In this document: positions 15,992 to 23,156 of the stretch, one piece after another
How the letters are laid out: every line of letters starts with the position of its first letter
Position numbering within the stretch: position 1 is the first letter of the stretch
Source of the DNA: Allocoprococcus sp004560705
GTDB lineage: Bacteria > Bacillota > Clostridia > Lachnospirales > Lachnospiraceae
Assembly (NCBI RefSeq): GCF_052065755.1
Contig: NZ_JBQHTK010000002.1
Location: forward strand, 186,001 to 250,000
Length of the DNA stretch: 64,000 nt
Reading direction: 5' to 3'
Made by a program: the position numbers and the translations under genes
Notes under the pieces: generated by a model
What the model was told of the DNA's origin: nothing
Database searches by the model: none
The model's input: the letters and a program-made list of their open reading frames with translations, nothing else

Positions 15992-16490
15992 TATGTTTTA
16001 CCCGGATGATTATGTGGCATCAACTTATGTGATTGATTTTGACAAGTTATATACAGAGGGTTACCGGGGGCTGATTTTTGATATTGATAACACACTGGTT
16101 CCTCACGGCGCACCGGCCGACCAGCGAGCTATCCGACTGTTTGAAACGCTGAGAAGGATTGGATTTGATACTTGTCTGATTTCGAATAATCAAGAGCCGA
16201 GAGTGAAGCCTTTTGCGGAGAAAGTGGGAAGTAAATATGTCTATAATGCGCATAAACCTTCTACAAAGAATTACAAGAAAGCAATGGAACTGATGAGCAC
16301 GGATGAGAAGAATACCATTTTCATCGGAGATCAGTTATTTACAGATGTATGGGGAGCAAAACGCACCGGAATCGAAAGCATACTTGTGAAGCCGATACAT
16401 CCAAAAGAAGAAATTCAGATTGTTCTGAAACGTTATCTTGAAAAAATTGTTCTATATTTTTATAAAAGAGACAAAAAAAGAAACAGATAA
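15975..16490 (+). CDS. yqeG: YqeG family HAD IIIA-type phosphatase
   Basis: This 171-residue protein belongs to the HAD superfamily, subfamily IIIA, YqeG type. Motif I is LIFDIDNTLVPHGAP with both nucleophile-region aspartates, motif II is CLISNNQE, and motif III/IV is KPSTKNYKKAM and FIGDQLFTDVWGAKRTGI. Members act on phosphorylated metabolites such as phosphatidylglycerophosphate or unknown substrates; the substrate here is not shown. The start at 15975 overlaps aroK; ATG 15984 is an alternative that would drop MRK. A terminator follows closely. Confidence 0.9.
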   Translation: MRKMFNMFYPDDYVASTYVIDFDKLYTEGYRGLIFDIDNTLVPHGAPADQRAIRLFETLRRIGFDTCLISNNQEPRVKPFAEKVGSKYVYNAHKPSTKNYKKAMELMSTDEKNTIFIGDQLFTDVWGAKRTGIESILVKPIHPKEEIQIVLKRYLEKIVLYFYKRDKKRNR

Positions 16491-16504
16491 TAGAAAACAG
16501 CAAA

Positions 16505-16535
16505 GGAGTCTGCAGGAAGCAGGCTCTTTTGTTTT
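16505..16535 (+). terminator. Rho-independent terminator of aroK-yqeG
   Basis: GGAGTCTGC and GCAGGCTC form an 8-bp stem with one G-U pair and a short loop, followed by TTTTGTTTT. The structured RNA element begins three bases beyond it. Confidence 0.85.
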
Positions 16536-16537
16536 GC

Positions 16538-16715
16538 GTGTGTCCAGCGAAGCTGGACCACACTTGCCGGTGCAAGTCCGGTCACGGTAATCGCCAGTGA
16601 GCCGTGTAGCTAAACTCGGTGCGTTGTAGTAATACAGGGTGCTAAATGAGGGGCGGATGAAAGGTTCATCCGCCTACTCTACCAGAACTGAAGTTTCACC
16701 GGATAAAATACGGCC
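16538..16715 (+). ncRNA. Orphan structured RNA element, HEARO/omega-RNA-like or group II intron fragment
   Basis: About 180 bases with no reading frame hold a dense set of stems. There is GTGTG-TCCAGC pairing with GCTGGA-C-CACAC (16538-16563), a CCGGTGCAAGTCCGG hairpin (16567-16581), CACGG/CCGTG (16583-16606) and a perfect 10-bp GGCGGATGAA/TTCATCCGCC hairpin with a 3-base loop (16652-16674). Two similar single-stranded blocks, TAGCTAAACTC (16607-16617) and GTGCTAAATGAG (16639-16650), recall the repeated GCUAA blocks I remember from HEARO RNAs linked to IscB nucleases. The GTGYG start and GGTGCAAGTCC also recall domain I of group II introns. No IscB, TnpB or reverse transcriptase gene is nearby. 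The class is uncertain; structure is the solid part. Confidence 0.55.
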
Positions 16716-16756
16716 TTCGTATGTTACAAAAATAATATAGACAATATGTATAATTT

Positions 16757-16775
16757 TTATAGTATTTTTCTATAA
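16757..16775 (+). promoter_or_regulatory. Candidate LysR-type operator over the lysR promoter
   Basis: TTATAG (16757-16762) and CTATAA (16770-16775) form a perfect inverted repeat with a 7-base gap, the ATAG-N7-CTAT layout of many LysR-type boxes. It overlaps a TATAAT (16771-16776) about 40 bases before the regulator's start codon, consistent with autoregulation. No good -35 is visible. Confidence 0.45.
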
Positions 16776-16816
16776 TTTATGTTATTGTAAAATAAAAAGG
16801 AAAGGTGGTAGGGTTT

Positions 16817-17713
16817 ATGAATTTAAATCAGTTGTATTATTTTGCAACTCTGGCTCAGGTGGAACACTACACAAAGGCAGCTGAGATGCTTTCCATTACG
16901 CAGCCGAGTTTAAGCCATGCCATCAGTATGCTGGAACAGGAACTGGGAACCACTCTTTTTGAAAAGCGCGGAAGAAATGTTGCCCTGACAAAGTATGGAA
17001 AAGTATTTCGCGAATATGTGCAGGAATCGCTTTCTATTCTGGATTCAGGCGTCAAAAAGATGAAGGCTCTCACAAGTGAAACGAGTGGAATGATTGATTT
17101 GGCGTACATTTATACACTTGGAAGTGTTTTTGTACCACAGCTGGTCGGAGGTTTTTTAAATCGGCATGAAGGATGGGATGTGGAGTTCCATTTTCATGCA
17201 GGCAGTACGACAGATATTATCAAGGGACTAAAAGAAGAAAAGTATGATCTTGCACTTTGCTCGGGTAAAGAAGATGAACCGGAAGTTGTTTTCATACCTG
17301 TAGGTACGGAAAAATTAGTGGTTGTTGTACCCAAAGATCATGAATTGGCCGGCAGAGGAGCGATCACACTGGCAGAGACAGTGAAATATCCGCATATCTG
17401 TTTCCCGAAATCCTGTGGACTTCGTCTGATTATTGATGATCTTTTTGAAAAATCGAGTGGAATGCCGGAGATAGCTTACGAAATACTGGAAGACAATTCT
17501 ATGGCAGGTCTTGTGGCACAGGGATTTGGAATTGCTGTAATGCCGGAAATACCGCTTTTAAAAAGTCTGGCTGTGGATGTATTGGAAATCAAAGAACCTT
17601 CTTACGAACGGTTTGTTTATATGGCGATAATGAAGAACAAGTATTTAGCTCCTATTGTAAAGCATTTTGCAGATTATGTGGAGAAATGCTACAAAGAGGA
17701 GGTTTCCAAGTGA
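16817..17713 (+). CDS. LysR family transcriptional regulator
   Basis: This 298-residue regulator has an N-terminal winged helix-turn-helix (MNLNQLYYFATLAQVEHYTKAAEML, SITQPSLSHAISMLEQELG, LFEKRGRNVALTKYG; shown in pieces) and a C-terminal periplasmic-binding-like effector domain (about 90-292). ATG 16817 follows AAGGTGG at 8 bases; the frame extends to a GTG at 16805. It lies 64 bases upstream of aroD in the same direction and might control it, though LysR proteins more often face their target. The effector is unknown. The inverted repeat just upstream suggests it binds its own promoter. Confidence 0.93.
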   Translation: MNLNQLYYFATLAQVEHYTKAAEMLSITQPSLSHAISMLEQELGTTLFEKRGRNVALTKYGKVFREYVQESLSILDSGVKKMKALTSETSGMIDLAYIYTLGSVFVPQLVGGFLNRHEGWDVEFHFHAGSTTDIIKGLKEEKYDLALCSGKEDEPEVVFIPVGTEKLVVVVPKDHELAGRGAITLAETVKYPHICFPKSCGLRLIIDDLFEKSSGMPEIAYEILEDNSMAGLVAQGFGIAVMPEIPLLKSLAVDVLEIKEPSYERFVYMAIMKNKYLAPIVKHFADYVEKCYKEEVSK

Positions 17714-17777
17714 GTGAGAGTCAGGTTGCCCGAATTGTCATTCTGTGATATATTTGTGTGTGACAGGAGGGAGAAGA

Positions 17778-18539
17778 ATGAAGCCGCTTGAAATCAGAAA
17801 TATAAGAATCGGAGAAGGAATCCCTAAAATATGTGTGCCGATCGTCGGGAAAACGAAGGAGGAGATACTGGGTGAAGCCGGAAAGCTTTCAGAAGTCCCG
17901 GCAGATATCGCGGAGTGGAGAGCAGACTGGTATGAGGACGTATTTGATGTGGAGAAGGTGAAAGAAGTTTTGAAGGAACTTCGTGCAATACTGAACGAAA
18001 CACCGCTCCTTTTTACAATACGAACAGCAAAAGAAGGAGGAGAGAAGGATATCACACCGGAAATGTATGCGATGCTGAATTCAGAAGCAGCAAAAACGAA
18101 AGATGCAGATCTGATCGATGTGGAAGCGTTTCTGGACGCAGATCTGGTTCCGGGCCTGATTGAAGAAATTCACCGGTGTCATGGAAAGGTTATTGCATCC
18201 AACCATGATTTCGAAAAGACACCAAAGAAGGATGAGATCGTTCGGAGACTCTGTGCCATGCAGGAAGCGGGAGCAGATATCCTGAAGATCGCTGTTATGC
18301 CACAAAGCAGGGGAGATGTTATGACCCTTATGGAAGCAACGGTTGAGATGCACGAAAAGTACGCCGATCGTCCGATCGTTTCGATGTCCATGGGAGGCAT
18401 AGGTGGTATCAGCCGGATCTGCGGAGAAATGTCCGGTTCAGCTATGACATTCGGTACAGCAGGAAAGGCATCGGCACCCGGGCAGATGAACGCAAGGGAT
18501 CTGAGTAAAATTCTGAAAGTACTGCATGAAAATATGTAA
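17778..18539 (+). CDS. aroD: 3-dehydroquinate dehydratase, type I
   Basis: AroD removes water from 3-dehydroquinate to give 3-dehydroshikimate by a Schiff-base mechanism. The 253-residue TIM-barrel protein shows ICVPIVGKT near the start, AEWRADWYEDV with the substrate-binding arginine, ASNHDFEKTP with the catalytic histidine, and ILKIAVMPQSRGDVMTLMEA, where the lysine forms the Schiff base, then SMSMGGIGGISR. ATG 17778 has AGGAGG 7 bases upstream; a longer form from 17745 has no such site. It is not adjacent to the rest of the aro genes except aroK, 1.8 kb upstream. Confidence 0.95.
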   Translation: MKPLEIRNIRIGEGIPKICVPIVGKTKEEILGEAGKLSEVPADIAEWRADWYEDVFDVEKVKEVLKELRAILNETPLLFTIRTAKEGGEKDITPEMYAMLNSEAAKTKDADLIDVEAFLDADLVPGLIEEIHRCHGKVIASNHDFEKTPKKDEIVRRLCAMQEAGADILKIAVMPQSRGDVMTLMEATVEMHEKYADRPIVSMSMGGIGGISRICGEMSGSAMTFGTAGKASAPGQMNARDLSKILKVLHENM

Positions 18540-18575
18540 AAGTTGCAACTGTTCATAAAAATACAAAAGTTTCGG

Positions 18576-18604
18576 TTGAAAAATACAGAGATTTATTATA
18601 GAAT
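18576..18604 (+). promoter_or_regulatory. Sigma-A promoter of efp
   Basis: TTGAAA (18576-18581), a 17-base spacer and TAGAAT (18599-18604) lie in the AT-rich gap between aroD and efp, about 65 bases before the start codon. Confidence 0.72.
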
Positions 18605-18671
18605 TATTAAAGTGAATGATTTAAGATGAAAAAGGAATGCCGTAGAGCATATATTAAGGAGGAAGTATACA

Positions 18672-19235
18672 ATGGCAGTAAAATCAGCTGGTGAATTCAG
18701 AAATGGTATGACGCTGGAAATTGAAGGCAATGTATATCAGGTACTTGAGTTCTTACATGTAAAACCAGGAAAAGGTGCAGCTTTCGTTCGTACGAAGCTT
18801 AAAAACATCATCAATGGCGGTGTGGTAGAAAGAACATTCCGTCCGACAGAGACATTTGAGGAAGCATTTATCGAGAGAAAGAATATGCAGTATCTCTACA
18901 ACGACGGAGATTTGTATTATTTTATGGACAACGAGACCTATGATCAGATTGCCATTAACGCAGAAACTGTTGGCGATTCCATGAAGTTTGTGAAAGAGAA
19001 TGAGAACGTTACGATCAGCTCTTATCAGGGAAGTCCTTTCGCAATTGAGCCGCCGTTTACTGTAGAACTTGAGATTACAGAGACAGAGCCAGGCGTAAAG
19101 GGAAATACTGCTACGGGTGCTACGAAACCGGCTACTGTTGAGACTGGTGCACAGGTTATGGTTCCGTTGTTTGTCGATCAGGGTGAAAGAATTAAGATTG
19201 ATACTCGTACAGGAGAGTATTTATCCAGAGCATAG
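18672..19235 (+). CDS. efp: Translation elongation factor P
   Basis: EF-P binds between the P and E sites and relieves ribosome stalling at polyproline stretches. The 187-residue protein has the three-domain OB-fold plan. The tip loop is HVKPGKGAAFVR with the lysine at position 34 that is modified in many bacteria, followed by the conserved GGVVERTFRPTETFEEAFIERK stretch (in two parts) and the C-terminal signature region KIDTRTGEYLSRA. An AAGGAGG site precedes the ATG. No modification enzyme gene (epmA/B, ymfI) is visible in the window. It stands alone with its own promoter and terminator. Confidence 0.98.
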   Translation: MAVKSAGEFRNGMTLEIEGNVYQVLEFLHVKPGKGAAFVRTKLKNIINGGVVERTFRPTETFEEAFIERKNMQYLYNDGDLYYFMDNETYDQIAINAETVGDSMKFVKENENVTISSYQGSPFAIEPPFTVELEITETEPGVKGNTATGATKPATVETGAQVMVPLFVDQGERIKIDTRTGEYLSRA

Positions 19236-19300
19236 GTTGAAGGATAGAAAGTACAGATATGAGTGTCTGGCATTTTTCACAAAAATCATAAGAATGTATA

Positions 19301-19342
19301 TGCCGGAATTACGGATAAATCCCGTAGTTCCGGCATTTTTTC
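19301..19342 (+). terminator. Rho-independent terminator after efp
   Basis: A 14-bp stem (TGCCGGAATTACGG with CCGTAGTTCCGGCA, one G-U pair) and a 7-base loop are followed by TTTTTTC, about 65 bases after the efp stop. Confidence 0.92.
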
Positions 19343-19377
19343 TTGTCAAAGCCTTTGGGGCTCATGAAAAATAGTAC

Positions 19378-19406
19378 TTGAAAAAGGAAGAAAGGAAACG
19401 TATAAT
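19378..19406 (+). promoter_or_regulatory. Sigma-A promoter of the DUF5688 gene
   Basis: TTGAAA (19378-19383), a 17-base spacer and a consensus TATAAT (19401-19406) lie about 90 bases before the start codon at 19499. Confidence 0.78.
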
Positions 19407-19498
19407 CAACTCACATACCTGTAAATCAGGTATTCTCATTCAGATGATGTTTTCTTTGACGGCTGCGCAGAGTTTCAGATTTTAGGAAAGGAGAACGT

Positions 19499-20329
19499 AT
19501 GGAATATACGGATTTTGTAAAAGCAATGCACAGAGAAGTCAGAGGACAGATGGAGCCGGATGTGGCGGTGGAGATTCACACAGCAATTAAGAATAACAGT
19601 GCCCTAAGAACCGGGCTTGTGTTTATAAAAAAAGATGTCAACATTGCTCCGACAATCTATCTGGAAGAATTCTATGAACAGTATCTCGAAGGTGCCTCAG
19701 TCCAGGAAATGGCACAGACAATTCACTCAATCTATGAAAAGATCAGTTTGAAAAATTCCTATCCATATAACAATATTTTAAAATTTGAGAATATAAAAGA
19801 CAAAATTGTTTATAAACTGATTCATAAGGAATCCAATCTGGAACTGCTTCGAGAGATTCCTTATGAGGAATATCTGGATCTTGCAGTTGTTTTTTATATT
19901 CTTCTGGATCATACCGGATTCGGACCGGCAACGATTCTGATTCGCAGTGAGCATATGCTTCGGTGGAATGTCACGAAGGAAGAAATCAGCCGGCTTGCGA
20001 AAGAGAACACGCCGAAACTGCTTCCGATGGATCTTGGTATTCTTGCGGACACCATGTACGTAGTGACGAACCAGACACGCAATCTGGGTGCAGCAGTCAT
20101 GTTGTATCCGGACACCTGGGAGAAAGTTGCTGCTCTTATCGGAGAAGACTTCTATATCCTTCCCAGCAGTATTCATGAACTGATTGTAGTTCCGGAAAGC
20201 CTTGGAATGAATCGGCTTCAGCTTGAGAATATGGTTGAGGAGATCAATCAGACGGAAGTGGAACAAGAAGAGATACTGTCCAATACGGTCTATCGATATA
20301 TTCGTAAAGAAAAGAGGGTCATTTTCTAA
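19499..20329 (+). CDS. DUF5688 family protein
   Basis: This 276-residue protein matches what I know of DUF5688, a family of unknown function common in Lachnospiraceae: an N-terminal region with FVKAMHREVRGQM and TGLVFIKKDVNIAPTIYLEEFYEQY, a helical middle (IYEKISLKNSYPYNNILKF), and a C-terminal part with LPSSIHELIVVPESLG near residues 220-235. No signal peptide, membrane helix or known catalytic motif is visible, so it should be cytoplasmic. GGAAAGGAG precedes the ATG. It is a single gene between a terminator and the tRNA-Arg gene. Function cannot be inferred from its neighbours. Confidence 0.8.
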   Translation: MEYTDFVKAMHREVRGQMEPDVAVEIHTAIKNNSALRTGLVFIKKDVNIAPTIYLEEFYEQYLEGASVQEMAQTIHSIYEKISLKNSYPYNNILKFENIKDKIVYKLIHKESNLELLREIPYEEYLDLAVVFYILLDHTGFGPATILIRSEHMLRWNVTKEEISRLAKENTPKLLPMDLGILADTMYVVTNQTRNLGAAVMLYPDTWEKVAALIGEDFYILPSSIHELIVVPESLGMNRLQLENMVEEINQTEVEQEEILSNTVYRYIRKEKRVIF

Positions 20330-20380
20330 CGAAATATAAGATAACTGTGAATCTGGTCAGAATAGATTATGATTTTTCAC

Positions 20381-20409
20381 TTGATTTTTAGAGATAATAG
20401 TGCTATATT
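20381..20409 (+). promoter_or_regulatory. Sigma-A promoter of tRNA-Arg
   Basis: TTGATT (20381-20386), a 17-base spacer and TATATT (20404-20409) end eight bases before the first base of the mature tRNA, so transcription would start at or just before it. Confidence 0.75.
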
Positions 20410-20416
20410 AATTATT

Positions 20417-20488
20417 GTCTCTGTAGCTCAGTGGATAGAGCACCGCCCTCCGGAGGCGGGTGCGTCAGTTCGATTCTGATCAGGGACG
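20417..20488 (+). tRNA. tRNA-Arg, anticodon CCG
   Basis: The 72-base gene folds into a full cloverleaf: acceptor GTCTCTG/CAGGGAC with one G-U pair, D stem GCTC/GAGC with an AGTGGATA loop, anticodon stem CCGCC/GGCGG with loop CTCCGGA (anticodon CCG, decoding CGG), and T stem GTCAG/CTGAT with TTCGATT. The discriminator base is G and the CCA end is not encoded. It is a single tRNA gene with its own promoter and terminator. Confidence 0.95.
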
Positions 20489-20498
20489 TATAAGAGAA

Positions 20499-20542
20499 CG
20501 GCAGGAGTACATGATTTGTTACATGTATTTCTGCTGTTTTTT
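20499..20542 (+). terminator. Terminator after tRNA-Arg
   Basis: An imperfect long hairpin (CGGCAG...TACATG pairing with CATGTA...CTGCTG) is followed by six T residues, starting 10 bases after the tRNA. Confidence 0.82.
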
Positions 20543-20594
20543 GTAATAGTGATGCCGCATTTTTGCATCTGACAAAACTTTCAATTTTTCGCTA

Positions 20595-20623
20595 TTGACG
20601 CAGAAAATCTGCCGCGTTATCAT
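20595..20623 (+). promoter_or_regulatory. Sigma-A promoter of the anchored hypothetical gene
   Basis: TTGACG (20595-20600), a 17-base spacer and TATCAT (20618-20623) lie just upstream of the AAGGAGG ribosome site of the gene starting at 20649. Confidence 0.65.
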
Positions 20624-20648
20624 GGGGGAGAACAAGGAGGTTTCTGAT

Positions 20649-21251
20649 ATGGCGGAAAAAGTGAGGAATCTCTGTCTCTGGTACTGGAAGCATCAGCGGG
20701 CGAATGTGATCGTTGGGATATTGCTTCTTGGACTGGCAGGGATGATGACCGTGTTTTTTCTGACGTATGAGGAAGAACCGCAGGTGATTCCGGTTCCCGC
20801 GATCGTGAGCGTTCAAGGATGCGAAGAGATGGAGACGAATCCACTTCGTGAGAGCAGGATGGAAGATGTGAATCAGGCGGTGGAAAAGTACTATGCCCGG
20901 ATTGGAGAAAATGCAGATTATGTCGAGAATTACGAGAACCTTTATCTGTATATGAAAAACGGGCAATATGAAAATACCTATGTGGTATATGCGACCTATG
21001 AGATGAAGATCCGAGATATCTATACGCCGGTTCCGGGGCTGGGAACGCTCTATATAGAGAGGGAAGAGGACGGAACAATTAAAATCAGTGCAAGCGTAGA
21101 TGAAGAGATCCAGAAATACATCGCACATATCACGCAGCATGAAGATGTACGGGGACTATTCAGGCAGATCGAAGAATCTTACGCCCGTGCTGTACATTCG
21201 GATGAAATGCTGGCGCAGGCACTGGGGGATTTACAAAGCGTGCTGAAATAA
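20649..21251 (+). CDS. Hypothetical single-pass membrane protein
   Basis: I do not recognise the family. The 200-residue product has a short N-terminal tail (MAEKVRNLCLWYWKHQRAN), one membrane helix at about residues 20-38 (VIVGILLLGLAGMMTVFFL) and an acidic outside domain of about 160 residues. That domain looks like a small alpha/beta fold: helices around EDVNQAVEKYYARIG and QEIEESYARA-like segments and strands around NTYVVYATYEMKIRD and TLYIEREEDGTIKISA, somewhat like NTF2-type or similar sensor domains. ATG 20649 with AAGGAGG at 8 bases is preferred over upstream starts that would overlap its promoter. It sits 80 bases before argS but has a separate promoter. Confidence 0.78.
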   Translation: MAEKVRNLCLWYWKHQRANVIVGILLLGLAGMMTVFFLTYEEEPQVIPVPAIVSVQGCEEMETNPLRESRMEDVNQAVEKYYARIGENADYVENYENLYLYMKNGQYENTYVVYATYEMKIRDIYTPVPGLGTLYIEREEDGTIKISASVDEEIQKYIAHITQHEDVRGLFRQIEESYARAVHSDEMLAQALGDLQSVLK

Positions 21252-21255
21252 AATA

Positions 21256-21284
21256 TTGCGCACGGGAGAAGATTCCCTTATAAT
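21256..21284 (+). promoter_or_regulatory. Sigma-A promoter of argS
   Basis: TTGCGC (21256-21261), a 17-base spacer and TATAAT (21279-21284) precede argS. The leader is too short to hold a T-box. Confidence 0.68.
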
Positions 21285-21331
21285 AAAAACTGGTTTTGAA
21301 ACAGATTTGAAAGACAGAGAGGAAGAAGAGT

Positions 21332-23098
21332 ATGAAGAAAATCCTGGATCTTATAACAGAGGAACTGGAACAGGCGTTTGAGGAGGCCGGATATGAAAAA
21401 GAACTGGCGAAAGTGACGCTGTCCAATCGGCCGGATCTTTGCGAATACCAGTGCAACGGGGCGATGGCCGGAGCTAAAAAGTACCACAAAGCACCGATCA
21501 TGATCGCGGAAGAGGTTGTGGCAAAGATTACAGGTGATGGAAGCATTCGCGAGGCAGAGGCTGTGAAGCCGGGATTTATTAATCTGAAAACGAATCCGGA
21601 TTATATTGCCGGATATTTGAATGAAATGGCAAAAGATGATAAATTTGGCGTGGAAGAAGAGAAAAATCCGAAGACGATCCTGATCGATTACGGCGGACCG
21701 AATGTAGCAAAACCGCTGCATGTAGGACATCTTCGTTCTGCGATCATCGGCGAAAGTATTAAGAGAATTACCCGCTTCATGGGGAATCGTGTGACCGGAG
21801 ATATTCACCTTGGCGACTGGGGATATCAGATGGGATTGATTATTACAGAGCTTAGAAAGCGTCAGCCAAATCTGCCGTATTTTGACGATGCGTTTACCGG
21901 AGAATATCCGGAAGAACCGCCGTTTACGATCGGTGATCTGGAGGAAATCTATCCTGCTGCATCCGCATATGCCAAGGAGCATGAAGACTATCGTGAGGAG
22001 GCTCTGGAGGCTACTTTCCAGCTGCAGAACGGGAAAAGAGGATACCGTGCAATCTGGAATCATATTATGAATGTATCTGTAGCAGATCTTAAGAAGAATT
22101 ATGCGAATCTGAATGTGGAATTTGACCTGTGGAAGGGCGAGGCAGATGCGCAAAAATATATTCCGGATATGGTGCAGCGCCTGAAGGATGAAGGATATGC
22201 ACATCTGGATGAGGGAGCACTTGTGGTGGACGTAAAGGAAGAAACAGATACGAAGGAGATCCCTCCGTGTATGATTCTGAAATCAGACGGTGCCGCGCTT
22301 TATGATACCACAGACCTTGCAACGCTGGTTGAAAGAGAAGAACTTTATCATCCGGATGAAGTGATCTATGTGGTTGACAAGCGTCAGGAACTTCATTTTA
22401 TCCAGGTATTCCGCTGCGCGAAGAAGACCGGAATCGTGCGCGAGGATACAAAGCTTACGTTCCTTGGCTTCGGAACGATGAACGGAAAAGATGGAAAGCC
22501 GTTCAAGACCAGAGAAGGCGGCGTGATGCGTCTGGAACATCTGATCAAAGATATTACGGATAAGATGTATGAGAAGATTACCGACAATCGTACTGTTGCA
22601 GAAGAGGAAGCGGAGAAAACAGCGAAGATCGTGGGAATGTCTGCGATTAAATACGGAGATCTTTCCAATCAGGCTGCGAAGGATTATATTTTTGACGTGG
22701 ATCGTTTCACTTCATTTGAAGGAAATACCGGTCCGTACATTCTCTATACGATCGTCCGGATCAAGTCGATTTTAAATAAATACAAAGAAAATGGAAATAC
22801 GCTGGATGATACGAGGATTCTTGGCGCCGGAAGTGAGAGTGAGAAGGCTCTGATGCTGGAGGCTGCCAAATTTGGAAGTGTGATGGAAACAGCATATCAG
22901 GAGCTTGCGCCGCATAAGATCTGCGCGTATATCTATGATTTGGCAAATGCATTTAATCGTTTCTACCATGAAACAAAAATTCTGGCAGAAGAGGATAAGG
23001 CAAAACAGAAGAGTTATATTGGGCTTTTGAAACTGACAAGAGATATTCTGAATACCTGTATCGATCTGCTGGGATTTGAAGCACCGGAGAGGATGTAA
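21332..23098 (+). CDS. argS: Arginyl-tRNA synthetase
   Basis: ArgS charges tRNA-Arg using ATP. The 588-residue class I enzyme has the N-terminal Add-1 domain (about 1-110), the HIGH-type signature in GPNVAKPLHVGHLRSAIIGE (HVGH near residues 130-133), the IHLGDWGYQMG stretch, a Rossmann catalytic core with GTMNGKDGKPFKTREGG in the KMSKS-loop region, and a C-terminal DALR anticodon-binding domain ending in TCIDLLGFEAPERM. The ATG follows GAGGAAGAAG. The tRNA-Arg(CCG) gene is about 0.85 kb upstream, though it has its own transcription unit. An alanyl-tRNA editing gene follows. Confidence 0.97.
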   Translation: MKKILDLITEELEQAFEEAGYEKELAKVTLSNRPDLCEYQCNGAMAGAKKYHKAPIMIAEEVVAKITGDGSIREAEAVKPGFINLKTNPDYIAGYLNEMAKDDKFGVEEEKNPKTILIDYGGPNVAKPLHVGHLRSAIIGESIKRITRFMGNRVTGDIHLGDWGYQMGLIITELRKRQPNLPYFDDAFTGEYPEEPPFTIGDLEEIYPAASAYAKEHEDYREEALEATFQLQNGKRGYRAIWNHIMNVSVADLKKNYANLNVEFDLWKGEADAQKYIPDMVQRLKDEGYAHLDEGALVVDVKEETDTKEIPPCMILKSDGAALYDTTDLATLVEREELYHPDEVIYVVDKRQELHFIQVFRCAKKTGIVREDTKLTFLGFGTMNGKDGKPFKTREGGVMRLEHLIKDITDKMYEKITDNRTVAEEEAEKTAKIVGMSAIKYGDLSNQAAKDYIFDVDRFTSFEGNTGPYILYTIVRIKSILNKYKENGNTLDDTRILGAGSESEKALMLEAAKFGSVMETAYQELAPHKICAYIYDLANAFNRFYHETKILAEEDKAKQKSYIGLLKLTRDILNTCIDLLGFEAPERM

Positions 23099-23156
23099 AA
23101 TAGAATAAAACTATTCGTAAGGTGGCTTGAATAAATACGAAAGAAGGAACATAAGG

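Noticed and set aside
16561..16620. Cobalamin riboswitch, because of CCGGTGCAAGTCCGG and a following GCCAGTGAG
   Set aside because: No B12-box closing sequence (AAGCCAGGAGACC-like) is found downstream, and the next genes (LysR, aroD) are not cobalamin-related.
21285..21331. T-box leader before argS
   Set aside because: Only about 45 leader bases are available and no AGGGTGGNACCGCG-like T-box sequence is present.
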